Shown here: one piece after another, positions 56,369-64,000 of the stretch | How positions within the stretch are numbered: position 1 is the stretch's first letter | Layout: every line of letters starts with the position of its first letter | Assembly (NCBI RefSeq): GCF_001506075.1 | Contig: NZ_KQ947476.1 | Location: forward strand, 177,934-241,933 | Length of the DNA stretch: 64,000 nt | Reading direction: 5' to 3' | DNA from: Vibrio sp. MEBiC08052 | GTDB taxonomy: Bacteria > Pseudomonadota > Gammaproteobacteria > Enterobacterales > Vibrionaceae | Position numbers and translations under genes: made by a program | The notes under the pieces: generated by a model | Told to the model about the DNA's origin: nothing | What the model saw: only the letters and a program-made list of their open reading frames with translations | Database searches by the model: none

Positions 56369-58300
56369 ATGAAAACAGGTATTATCCGGGTATTCCTTAT
56401 ATGTCTTCTACTCATCCTGATAGGGATCACCGTCGGGATCGTGATTATTCAGTCTCGCTATATCACACCTATTGCTCAATGGACCATTCAAGAAATAGGG
56501 TTCCCTGAGTTCCATGCCCGGAAAATCAGCTACCAATATCCGTTCCATCTGAAATTTGAACACGTCACACTGTCTCAGCAACTGACACCGATCCAAACCG
56601 TGGATGTTTGGCTCAATCCTTATCAGAGCACTCTCAATCAGCTCGCATTCGACAGTGTGCTCATTGATGGTCTCACAGTAGACAGCGAGCAAGCATCTCT
56701 CCCGACACCATTAGAGATGTTAAAAATCAACCAGCTCGCTATCCGCAACCTTTCAGTTGCAACCGCTGACGATCTGACGATTCACGGGCTCAATGTGCAA
56801 ATTCAAAACCCGACGTGGAATAAGACAAACGCCTATCTGCCTTATGGTGATATCCAGCTGTATGCGTCTCAGATCATGTGGCAGGGGGAGACACTCACCG
56901 ACCTACTCATCACCGGCAGTCATCAACCACAACAGAGTCAGCTTGATAGCCTGACTGCAAAATGGCGAGGCGCTTCACTTTCTTTGCAAGGAAAAACCAA
57001 CGGAAGACTCTGGTCAATCGAAAACCTAACTACGGACAAATTGAACTTGTCTCTGTCCCAAGTTCAGCAACTATCGTATAAATTCAGAGATCTGATTGAA
57101 AAGCACATTGCGCAAATTGATCGACTTGACTTGTTAAACAGCCAACTCAATATGCCACGTATTCAGCTCAATAATTTCGACTTATCTCTCACTGACTTTC
57201 GTCCGACCGCATCTGAACCGCTCTGGCAACAGACTCATGCAGAGCTCTCATTGGATGCAGAAAGTCTTGTCCTCGATAAAATGATGTGGGTAGAACCGAG
57301 TATCAACCTCATCTTGACTCCCGGTCAGTTAGATGTTGATGACTTTAGTTCAACACTCATGGATGGCCAACTCCATGCGTCCGGCTCAATGACACCGGAG
57401 ACAATGACTATCCGGGATTTACAGATCCAAAGCATGAAAATGTTTATCGAGTCGGGTTCTGAGCCTGACTTCACTTGGCTTGCATCTCTCATCCCATCAT
57501 TTAAACAAGTGAACGTCAAACAGCTGAAAATTCGTAATAGTCAGATTATCCAGCTTGCCCACCAGCCTTATTGGCAATTATCAGGGATCAATACGGATAT
57601 CGATCAGGCTCAACTGCTCAATGCTCAACGGTGGGGATTATGGCAGGGTGATGCGAGGGTTTCCGTCAATAACCTGAGCTATGGAAAGTTCATGGTATCC
57701 CAAGGATTAGTCGAAATGCACAGTCAAGAGAATAACTGGATATTGGATCGACTATTTTTTCCTTTCTCTACTAAAGGATATCTGACCGCCAAAGGACAAT
57801 GGCAATATGGATTGAAAGGTGCGCCATGGCAGTTTTCAGTTGACGCGGATAGCCTCCCCCTGAACCTGTTCAAACATCTTCCACTCCGTATGAAAGGGCT
57901 TGCTGACCTGTCAGGTTCAGCCCAGGGGCTTTCCGGAGACTCCGTGATTATCAATCACACTTTAAGTGGCTTATTGAATATGGATATCAGAAATGGTCAA
58001 CTCCAGCTACCTGATAGCGATGATCAACCAAGAGACTTTATGGTAGACGCCATGCAAATTACCGGAGATCGAGGAAAAATCACCATTCCTGAAGTTCACC
58101 TAAAAGCCGACGATCTCAATGCGACCGTCAGTGGTCATTGGGATTTGACTCAATCTGAAGCCGGCTCGTTAACCCTGTCGGTTATCACTGGGGAAAAGCA
58201 AACACATTACAACTTACTAAAACCATCAGAAACAGTGCCACTTGACTCTCAGCCCGAAGCTGGTTCCATGCAAGAAACACCGCATTCAGCGACCGATTAA
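56369..58300 (+). CDS. AsmA-family protein
   Basis: 643 residues with an N-terminal membrane helix (VFLICLLLILIGITVGIVII). The long periplasmic part is of repeating beta-strand character (IQTVDVWLNPYQSTLNQLAF, INLILTPGQLDVDDFSSTLM), and the C-terminal AsmA-type block LSGLLNMDIRNGQLQLPDSD is clear. AsmA-like proteins form bridges in the periplasm for lipid transport to the outer membrane. It follows pckA after a terminator, and its end overlaps the convergent yiiD gene by 15 bp. Confidence 0.85.
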   Translation: MKTGIIRVFLICLLLILIGITVGIVIIQSRYITPIAQWTIQEIGFPEFHARKISYQYPFHLKFEHVTLSQQLTPIQTVDVWLNPYQSTLNQLAFDSVLIDGLTVDSEQASLPTPLEMLKINQLAIRNLSVATADDLTIHGLNVQIQNPTWNKTNAYLPYGDIQLYASQIMWQGETLTDLLITGSHQPQQSQLDSLTAKWRGASLSLQGKTNGRLWSIENLTTDKLNLSLSQVQQLSYKFRDLIEKHIAQIDRLDLLNSQLNMPRIQLNNFDLSLTDFRPTASEPLWQQTHAELSLDAESLVLDKMMWVEPSINLILTPGQLDVDDFSSTLMDGQLHASGSMTPETMTIRDLQIQSMKMFIESGSEPDFTWLASLIPSFKQVNVKQLKIRNSQIIQLAHQPYWQLSGINTDIDQAQLLNAQRWGLWQGDARVSVNNLSYGKFMVSQGLVEMHSQENNWILDRLFFPFSTKGYLTAKGQWQYGLKGAPWQFSVDADSLPLNLFKHLPLRMKGLADLSGSAQGLSGDSVIINHTLSGLLNMDIRNGQLQLPDSDDQPRDFMVDAMQITGDRGKITIPEVHLKADDLNATVSGHWDLTQSEAGSLTLSVITGEKQTHYNLLKPSETVPLDSQPEAGSMQETPHSATD

Positions 58301-59203
58301 AGACTTATAATTCGGGATCAACATGTATGTTCCGACAAACTGAACCGCAGGTTGTTCCCCGCTTTTGATGGTCACATTGACGATGATTCGAGCTTTACGC
58401 CCAGACTCGAGACGATCCAGATCACCACTAATATCATCTAATGAGGTCACAGCGACCGGATTATCCAAAATCGGCTGCCGATAACGAATACGGCTATCGA
58501 CCATCACAATGTCTCCATAAAGACTACGCTCCCGCATCAGTAACCATGCCATGCCCCACCCTGTCAGCGTTGCTAAGGTGAAAGCGGAACCGGCAAACAT
58601 CGTATTATGCGGATTGATATTGGGGTTCATCGGTGCGTAACACTCAAACTGATAGCCGGTGTACTGATTGATCTTGATACCCATTTTTTCACTGATCGGG
58701 ATCTGGTTCTCCCAACGAGCCTGCAACTCAGAACACCACTGCGGTTTGCGCTGAACATTTGCCATCGGATCCAGTGTTTTCACCATCTGTTGATGCCGAA
58801 CAGGGCCACGTTCATCACTCAACTCACCTCGACGCTCAAAGCCATTCTTCTCATAAAAAGCAATGGCATCTTCTCTGGCATTACATACCAGCCGTTTCGC
58901 ACCTTCCTGACGGGCGAGTGACTCTAATGTCACCAAGAGCAGTGATCCCATCCCCCGGCTCCGGCGATTCGCTTTCACCGCCATATAACGAATCTGTCCT
59001 TCACAGTCAGGAGTAATGTACAAGCGGCCGACAGCCATAGGGCGCCCCCGACTATCGACAATCATCCGATGATGACTCATTGGGTCATATTCGTCCCGTT
59101 CTGATCCTAACGGCAAATGCCACGGCTCACGTAGCATTTGCCAGCGAAATAAATAGTATTTATTCAGCTGGTTCTCCGTCTGAGGACTAATAATCTTAAA
59201 CAT
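58286..59203 (-). CDS. yiiD: Bifunctional GNAT / thioesterase-fold protein (YiiD family)
   Basis: 305 residues. The N-terminal half is a GNAT acetyltransferase fold with the acetyl-CoA loop (RRSRGMGSLLLVTLESLARQ) and NAREDAIAFYEKNGF. The C-terminal half is a hot-dog (YiiD_C) domain (NINPHNTMFAGSAFTLATLTGWG). The E. coli homologue is YiiD, also called FabY, linked to fatty-acid synthesis initiation as a malonyl-ACP decarboxylase; that role is carried over here by family only. It precedes dtd in the opposite order of transcription, starting 21 bp after the dtd stop. Confidence 0.88.
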   Translation of the reverse strand: MFKIISPQTENQLNKYYLFRWQMLREPWHLPLGSERDEYDPMSHHRMIVDSRGRPMAVGRLYITPDCEGQIRYMAVKANRRSRGMGSLLLVTLESLARQEGAKRLVCNAREDAIAFYEKNGFERRGELSDERGPVRHQQMVKTLDPMANVQRKPQWCSELQARWENQIPISEKMGIKINQYTGYQFECYAPMNPNINPHNTMFAGSAFTLATLTGWGMAWLLMRERSLYGDIVMVDSRIRYRQPILDNPVAVTSLDDISGDLDRLESGRKARIIVNVTIKSGEQPAVQFVGTYMLIPNYKSLIGR

Positions 59204-59224
59204 GAATTGTCCCTATCTTATTGA

Positions 59225-59659
59225 TTAAACCTGTAACCAGAAGGTCACCGGTCCATCATTCACCAACGCAACTTTCATATCCGCAGCAAAGCGTCCTCTC
59301 TCTGTAGGAAGGACACTTGCACACTGCTCAGCGAAATAATCGTACAAGCGCTCAGCATCTACGGGTGCCGCACCACGAGAAAATCCAGCGCGTGTTCCCT
59401 TTTTCGTATCTGCCGGTAAGGTAAATTGTGAAACCACTAACACTTCCCCCCCGATTTGTTGAACATTGAGATTCATCTTTCCCTGTTCATCTTCAAACAC
59501 TCGGTAGGTCGTCACCCGTTCAACCAGACGTTTAGCCTTAGCTTCATCGTCATCTTTTTCAACCCCCAGCAATACCAGCAATCCTTGCCCAATATTTCCC
59601 ACAACCGAACCGTCCACAGTGACGGAAGCTTCACTTACTCTCTGAATCAGTGCGATCAC
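59225..59659 (-). CDS. dtd: D-aminoacyl-tRNA deacylase
   Basis: 144 residues from a GTG with AGGA upstream, giving the standard opening VIALIQRVSEASVTVDG; a longer frame to 59701 is inside yihY. Catalytic motifs SQFTL and NDGPVTF are intact. Dtd frees D-amino acids mischarged on tRNA and acts on Gly-tRNA(Ala). It overlaps the end of yihY by 29 bp, an arrangement common in gammaproteobacteria. Confidence 0.97.
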   Translation of the reverse strand: MIALIQRVSEASVTVDGSVVGNIGQGLLVLLGVEKDDDEAKAKRLVERVTTYRVFEDEQGKMNLNVQQIGGEVLVVSQFTLPADTKKGTRAGFSRGAAPVDAERLYDYFAEQCASVLPTERGRFAADMKVALVNDGPVTFWLQV

Positions 59660-60545
59660 GACGTGTTCCTTTTTCTCCACCATTATCATCAGTCGATTCA
59701 TCGGATTCTAACATGTCTTCATGCCAAGATTCATATTCACCCAATGAGGCCGTTACTTCTGCTCCTAATAAGACAATCAACCAAGATAAATAAACCCAGA
59801 TGAATAAAATCGGAATCGCGGCCAATGCCCCGTATATAACCTGATAAGAGGGAAAGTGTGTAATATAGGCAGCAAATCCTGATTTACTGATTTCAAACAG
59901 TAACGCGGCCACTAACGCCCCTGATAAGGCATGGCCTAACTTGACTTTTTTATTCGGAACCAGAACGTACAAACCGGTAAATGCAGCAAACGAGAGTAAG
60001 AATGGCAGTCTTCTGAGCACCCACTGAGAAAATCCGTGCAAAGTTTCATTGGAGAGCAAGTTCAGAGATGTCATGTAGGATGTCACAGCAAGACTTGCCC
60101 CAACCAGAAACGGGCCTAACGTCAGAACCATCCAATACATTGAAAAAGAGAAAACCCAGCGGCGCTTCTGATGAACCCGCCAGATGTAATTCAACATTTT
60201 ATCAATATTAGAAATCAGCGTCAGTGCAACGACAAATAAGAATAATCCCCCCAACGCCGTCATTTTGCTCGTATTCGACACAAAATCATGCAATGCCTGA
60301 TTAACCACTTCACCCGCAGCTGGCAAGAAATGAGTAATAACAAACGATTGAATCACTTCTCCGGCATCATTAAAAGCCGAAAACGCAGATAATACCGACA
60401 GTAAAACCGTCACCATCGGAACAAAGGACAACAACGAGATATAAGCCAGATATCCAGCATTGACCTGAATTCGATCGTGAAGAACCCGACGCCATAAGTA
60501 TCGGAAAAAAGCGGCGCCAGTATCGATGATTTTTTTTGTATTCAA
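59631..60545 (-). CDS. yihY: YihY/UPF0761 family membrane protein
   Basis: 304 residues from a TTG with GAGG eight bases upstream; a TTG at 60590 lacks a ribosome site. Six or so membrane helices carry the BrkB/YihY pattern (NAGYLAYISLLSFVPMVTVL and LGHALSGALVAALLFEISKSGFAAY, then YQVIYGALAAIPILFIWVYLSWLIVLLGAEV). Once taken for RNase BN, it is now a membrane protein of unknown function. The tail is charged and acidic. It is upstream of dtd. Confidence 0.93.
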   Translation of the reverse strand: MNTKKIIDTGAAFFRYLWRRVLHDRIQVNAGYLAYISLLSFVPMVTVLLSVLSAFSAFNDAGEVIQSFVITHFLPAAGEVVNQALHDFVSNTSKMTALGGLFLFVVALTLISNIDKMLNYIWRVHQKRRWVFSFSMYWMVLTLGPFLVGASLAVTSYMTSLNLLSNETLHGFSQWVLRRLPFLLSFAAFTGLYVLVPNKKVKLGHALSGALVAALLFEISKSGFAAYITHFPSYQVIYGALAAIPILFIWVYLSWLIVLLGAEVTASLGEYESWHEDMLESDESTDDNGGEKGTRRDRTDSESK

Positions 60546-60722
60546 TACAGATACCTCATCAGCAAACCGTGGTGATTTTATAGATGACAAAACCGTTGTT
60601 TGGAGATGATATATGAGTCAGGGGAATAATCTCATCCCTTTTCTATATCAATTGAGCAAGAATATGCATTTAGGTTAGCAGACTAGCAGGATATTAACCG
60701 CGTGACTATCTCCTCCCGCGAA

Positions 60723-60749
60723 TAAAAAAGGCGGAAACATGTTCCGCCT
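60723..60749 (-). terminator. Terminator of typA
   Basis: On the minus strand the stem GGCGGAA / TTCCGCC closes a small loop and runs into six T. It lies 27 bases after the typA stop. Confidence 0.88.
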
Positions 60750-60775
60750 CTATCACATCATCAGTCTATAACGAC

Positions 60776-62605
60776 TTATTTTCCACCACGATGTGCTCTT
60801 TTACGATCATTTTCAGTAAGATGTCTCTTACGAATTCGGATACTCGCAGGTGTCACTTCAACCAGCTCATCATCATCGATAAATTCTATCGCTTGCTCTA
60901 GTGTGAATTTAATCGCGGGAGATAGAACCTGTGCTTCATCAGTACCAGAAGCTCGAACGTTGGTCAGTTGCTTACCTTTCAAACAGTTTACAGTTAAATC
61001 ATTTGAACGGTTATGAATACCAATCACTTGCCCTTCATAAACTTCATCAGCGTGTTCAGCGAATAGGCGCCCACGCTCCTGCAAGTTAAACAATGCGTAG
61101 GTAAGAGCTTTACCTGTCGCGTTAGAGATCAACACGCCATTATTACGTTGCCCAATAGAGCCACCTTTGTGTGGACCATAATGATCAAAAGTATGGTAAA
61201 GCAGACCTGAACCGGAAGTCAGTGTCATAAACTCCGTTTGGAAGCCGATCAAGCCACGAGAAGGCATGACGAAATCCATACGAACGCGACCTTTGCCATC
61301 CGGAGACATATCTTTCAACTCACCTTTACGGATACCGATATTTTCCATGATGCCACCTTGATGCTCTTCCATCACATCAATAGTCACCACTTCAAAAGGT
61401 TCAAGTAACTGGCCATTCTCTTCTTTCAGAATAACTTCAGGGCGAGAAACTGCGAGTTCAAAGCCTTCACGACGCATATTCTCGATCAAAATCGACAAGT
61501 GCAGTTCACCACGACCGGATACTCGGAATTTGTCTGGGTCATCTGTTTGTTCAACACGCAGCGCAACGTTATGAACCAACTCTTTTTCCAAGCGCTCCAG
61601 AATATTACGAGATGTGACAAATTTCCCTTCTTTACCAGCAAACGGTGAGGTATTGACCTGGAAAGTCATCGTTACTGTCGGCTCATCAACTGAAAGTGCC
61701 GGCAACGCTTCAATGTTGTTCACATCACAAATAGTATCTGAGATTTTCAACTCACCCAGACCAGTAATGGCGACAATGTCACCAGCTGTAGCACGCTCAA
61801 CTTCGTGTCGTTCCAGCCCCAGATAACCGAGAACCGTCCCAACTTTACCGTTTCTCTTCTTACCATCTGCACCAATAATGCTCACTTGCTGGTTCGATTT
61901 AACGGTTCCGCGCGTAACTCGACCAACACCGATAACGCCGACATAAGAGCTATAATCTAACTGGGAAATTTGCATCTGCAACGGCCCATCCAGATCAACA
62001 TCAGGTGAAGCGACATTATCAACGATGGTTTGGAAAAGAGGTTCCATATTCTCGCCTGTTTCGCCTTCTTCTAGCGAAGCCCAGCCGTTTAGCGCTGAAG
62101 CGTAAACCACTTGGAAATCTAATTGCTCATCTGATGCACCTAGATTATCAAATAGGTCAAATACTTGATCCATTACCCAATCAGGACGAGCGCCTGGTCG
62201 GTCAATTTTGTTAATAACCACAATAGGTTTCAAACCATGCGCAAATGCTTTTTGCGTGACGAAACGGGTTTGCGGCATTGGACCGTCAACGGCATCAACG
62301 ATAAGCAAAACAGAGTCAACCATAGACATAATACGCTCAACTTCACCACCGAAGTCCGCGTGTCCAGGGGTGTCAACGATATTGATATGGTGATCGTGCC
62401 AGTTAATCGCTGTATTCTTAGCTAGGATTGTAATTCCACGCTCTTTCTCAATATCATTCGAGTCCATGACTCGTTCTTCAACTTCACCGCGAGACTGTAA
62501 AGTTCCGGATTGTTGTAATAGCTTATCAACCAAGGTCGTTTTACCGTGGTCAACGTGCGCAATGATCGCAATATTTCTTAGTTTATCAATCTGTGGTGTA
62601 GTCAT
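60776..62605 (-). CDS. typA: Ribosome-associated GTPase TypA/BipA
   Basis: 609 residues from MTTPQIDKLRNIAII; the longer frame to 62680 adds a non-conserved N-terminus. G motifs: AHVDHGKTT, DTPGHADFGGE and NKIDRPGAR. It includes EF-G-like domains II, III and V and the BipA-specific C-terminal domain. It binds the ribosome and supports assembly and growth at low temperature or under stress. Divergent from glnA across 543 bp, as in other gammaproteobacteria. Confidence 0.97.
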   Translation of the reverse strand: MTTPQIDKLRNIAIIAHVDHGKTTLVDKLLQQSGTLQSRGEVEERVMDSNDIEKERGITILAKNTAINWHDHHINIVDTPGHADFGGEVERIMSMVDSVLLIVDAVDGPMPQTRFVTQKAFAHGLKPIVVINKIDRPGARPDWVMDQVFDLFDNLGASDEQLDFQVVYASALNGWASLEEGETGENMEPLFQTIVDNVASPDVDLDGPLQMQISQLDYSSYVGVIGVGRVTRGTVKSNQQVSIIGADGKKRNGKVGTVLGYLGLERHEVERATAGDIVAITGLGELKISDTICDVNNIEALPALSVDEPTVTMTFQVNTSPFAGKEGKFVTSRNILERLEKELVHNVALRVEQTDDPDKFRVSGRGELHLSILIENMRREGFELAVSRPEVILKEENGQLLEPFEVVTIDVMEEHQGGIMENIGIRKGELKDMSPDGKGRVRMDFVMPSRGLIGFQTEFMTLTSGSGLLYHTFDHYGPHKGGSIGQRNNGVLISNATGKALTYALFNLQERGRLFAEHADEVYEGQVIGIHNRSNDLTVNCLKGKQLTNVRASGTDEAQVLSPAIKFTLEQAIEFIDDDELVEVTPASIRIRKRHLTENDRKRAHRGGK

Positions 62606-62715
62606 GGATTCATCATCATTGTCAAAGTTCAATTCCCGCTCTTTGATGTAACTGGATTTCGGGATAAAAAAAACGCTCAATAATGTACCAGATTTTGAAG
62701 AAATGCCCAGAAATA

Positions 62716-62731
62716 TGTGATCTAAAACAAG
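62716..62731. promoter_or_regulatory. CRP-like site
   Basis: TGTGATCTAAAACAAG matches the CRP core TGTGATCTAGATCACA at 12 of 16 positions. The left arm is perfect and the right arm weak. It lies 111 bases before typA and 418 before glnA, so which gene it would serve is unclear. Confidence 0.35.
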
Positions 62732-62931
62732 CTTATTTCTTCTATTCGTACATCAAGTCACTCTTCTATAGTTTAGCCTTTGGAATCCATCATGTTCAAA
62801 AAACAGTTGTGATCAAAATTTTTCACGACCAGAAAGCAGAAAAAACCATCAAATGCCGTTTGACAAATTGCCTATTCATAGGGCTGAATAGAGAGGCGTT
62901 TGGCAACTATTGGTGCAACTCAAATTAAATC

Positions 62932-62946
62932 GCACCACAATAGTGC
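62932..62946 (+). promoter_or_regulatory. NtrC binding site upstream of glnA
   Basis: GCACCACAATAGTGC fits the NtrC consensus GCACCA-N3-TGGTGC with one change. It is about 119 bases before the predicted start point of the sigma-54 promoter, a normal enhancer distance. Confidence 0.75.
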
Positions 62947-63031
62947 ATTACGCAAATCATTTTAGTGCAATGATTGATAACTGAAAGCTCATTATCTTAT
63001 TAATGCATTGAATTAAAAGGATTTTTAATCA

Positions 63032-63047
63032 TGGCACGATTTTGGCT
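63032..63047 (+). promoter_or_regulatory. Sigma-54 promoter of glnA
   Basis: TGGCACGATTTTGGCT matches the RpoN consensus TGGCACG-N4-TTGCW with one mismatch, with GG and GC at the required 12-base spacing. Transcription should begin near 63058, leaving a leader of about 90 bases. Confidence 0.85.
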
Positions 63048-63148
63048 AGTAAAGTTTTAGCTTCAGTTAACGTGATGAACACAAAGTTAATTGATGCTTA
63101 AACCAAGTCGAGCTTTTACCGATTTTTTAACACTGGAGGTTGTCCAAG

Positions 63149-64000
63149 ATGTCAGTAGAAAATGTTCTATCGCTGATCCAAGAAAACGAAGTTAAGTTTG
63201 TTGATTTGCGCTTTACAGATACAAAGGGTAAAGAGCAACACGTTTCTATTCCTGCTCACCAAATCGATGCTGACTTCTTCGAAGAAGGTAAAATGTTTGA
63301 TGGTTCATCTATTGCCGGCTGGAAAGGAATTAACGAATCTGACATGGTCTTGATGCCAGATGCCTCAACTGCTGTTTTAGACCCATTTACAGAAGACTCC
63401 ACATTAAATATCCGTTGTGACATTTTAGAGCCGACAACGATGCAAGGTTATGATCGTGACCCTCGCTCTATCGCACAACGTGCTGAAGAATACATGCGTT
63501 CTACTGGTATCGCGGACACAGTTCTATTTGGTCCTGAACCAGAATTCTTCCTGTTTGACGATGTAAAATACTCAACTAGCATGTCTGGTTCTTTCTACAA
63601 AATCGATGACATCGAAGCTGCATGGAACACTGGCTCAGAGGTCGAAGGCGGTAACAAAGGTCACCGTCCGGGAATTAAAGGGGGTTACTTCCCTGTTGCT
63701 CCTGTTGACTCATCTCAGGACATCCGTAGTGCAATGTGTCTGATTATGGAAGAAATGGGACTGGTTGTTGAAGCGCACCACCACGAAGTTGCAACCGCAG
63801 GTCAGAACGAGATCGCTTGCCGTTTCAATACTATGACATTGAAAGCAGATGAAATCCAAATCTATAAGTACGTTGTCCATAACGTTGCTCATGCATTTGG
63901 TAAAACTGCGACTTTCATGCCAAAACCACTTGTCGGAGACAATGGTTCTGGTATGCACTGTCACCAATCTCTGGCAAAAGACGGTGTCAACCTGTTTGCT
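63149..64000 (+). CDS. glnA: Glutamine synthetase, N-terminal part
   Basis: 284 codons from an ATG with TGGAGG ten bases upstream, open at the right edge. It begins MSVENVLSLIQENEVKFVDLRF and includes DGSSIAGWKGINESDM, the metal-site GPEPEFFLFDDV and VEAHHHEVATAGQNEI. It joins ammonia to glutamate using ATP and is the centre of nitrogen control. Type I-beta (adenylylated) is likely from the family, but the adenylylation site lies outside the window. glnL and glnG are expected downstream. Confidence 0.97.
   Translation, partial: MSVENVLSLIQENEVKFVDLRFTDTKGKEQHVSIPAHQIDADFFEEGKMFDGSSIAGWKGINESDMVLMPDASTAVLDPFTEDSTLNIRCDILEPTTMQGYDRDPRSIAQRAEEYMRSTGIADTVLFGPEPEFFLFDDVKYSTSMSGSFYKIDDIEAAWNTGSEVEGGNKGHRPGIKGGYFPVAPVDSSQDIRSAMCLIMEEMGLVVEAHHHEVATAGQNEIACRFNTMTLKADEIQIYKYVVHNVAHAFGKTATFMPKPLVGDNGSGMHCHQSLAKDGVNLFA

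Larger units (their letters stand above)
62606..63148. other. typA-glnA divergent regulatory region
   Basis: A 543-bp region with no convincing gene; an 81-codon frame at 62683-62928 lacks protein-like character. From left to right it contains a CRP-like site, an NtrC-like dyad, a TGGTGCA half-site at 62911-62917 and a sigma-54 promoter, listed separately. The layout (activator sites about 120 and 145 bases before the start point) parallels the enteric glnA promoter. Confidence 0.75.

Noticed and set aside
62683..62928. 81-codon plus-strand frame in the typA-glnA gap
   Set aside because: No ribosome site, no protein-like pattern, and it overlaps the regulatory region.
63031..63060. Nine-codon ORF (ATG to TAG) with an AAGGA upstream, in front of glnA
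   Set aside because: It coincides with the sigma-54 promoter and would lie before the predicted transcription start, so it is unlikely to be in the glnA mRNA.

Overview
The window reads as part of a Vibrionaceae chromosome, most likely Vibrio. The right half has the neighbourhood known from Vibrio chromosome I: greB, tex, a small Vibrio-type protein, bioH, comF, nfuA, nudE, cysQ, a complete twelve-gene type II secretion operon (epsC to epsN), hslR, hslO, pckA, an AsmA-like gene, yiiD, dtd, yihY, typA and glnA. Species cannot be fixed from the sequence alone.

Region 1 to 11163 (minus strand) is one dense flagellar operon. In transcription order it holds a TPR gene, fliQ, fliR, flhB, flhA, flgF, flgG, flgA, flgH, flgI, flgB, flgC, fliE and fliF (cut by the window edge). 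Most junctions overlap or are only a few bases apart. This is not the order of the Vibrio polar cluster or of the classical lateral cluster. Blocks such as fliQ-fliR-flhB, flgF-flgG-flgA-flgH and flgB-flgC-fliE recall alphaproteobacterial loci. fliP is not beside fliQ, and FlgH has no lipobox cysteine. It looks like an additional, probably acquired, flagellar system.

Region 11164 to 15499 begins with an AT-rich 686-bp divergent intergenic region. It carries a 14-bp perfect inverted repeat, one copy about 60 bp upstream of each divergent gene. A three-gene plus-strand unit follows: a GT8-like protein that has lost its DxD motif, a radical SAM protein with a CX3CX2C motif, and an intact GT8 glycosyltransferase. 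A small TPR gene lies convergent to them. A link to modification of flagellar or surface components is plausible but inferred.

Region 15592 to 27326 (minus strand) is a polymorphic-toxin locus. It holds a 3,337-residue RHS/YD-repeat protein with a LysM domain, a hydrophobic Ala/Gly-rich segment and an unrecognised C-terminal tip. A candidate immunity gene starts one base after its stop codon. A paralogue of that gene shares an identical 105-bp 3' end, and one or two further small membrane-anchored ORFs lie between or beside them.

Region 27590 to 41455 is mostly housekeeping: manA, purH-purD behind a PurR-like box, a chemoreceptor, greB-tex, bioH and comF (divergent), nfuA, and nudE-cysQ. Region 41496 to 52781 is the type II secretion operon. 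From 52910 onward, a sigma-32-like promoter precedes the heat-shock genes hslR and hslO, followed by pckA, the AsmA-like gene, yiiD, dtd, yihY, typA and the 5' part of glnA. The glnA upstream region carries an NtrC-like site and a strong sigma-54 promoter.

No rRNA, tRNA, CRISPR array, integrase or insertion sequence was recognised.
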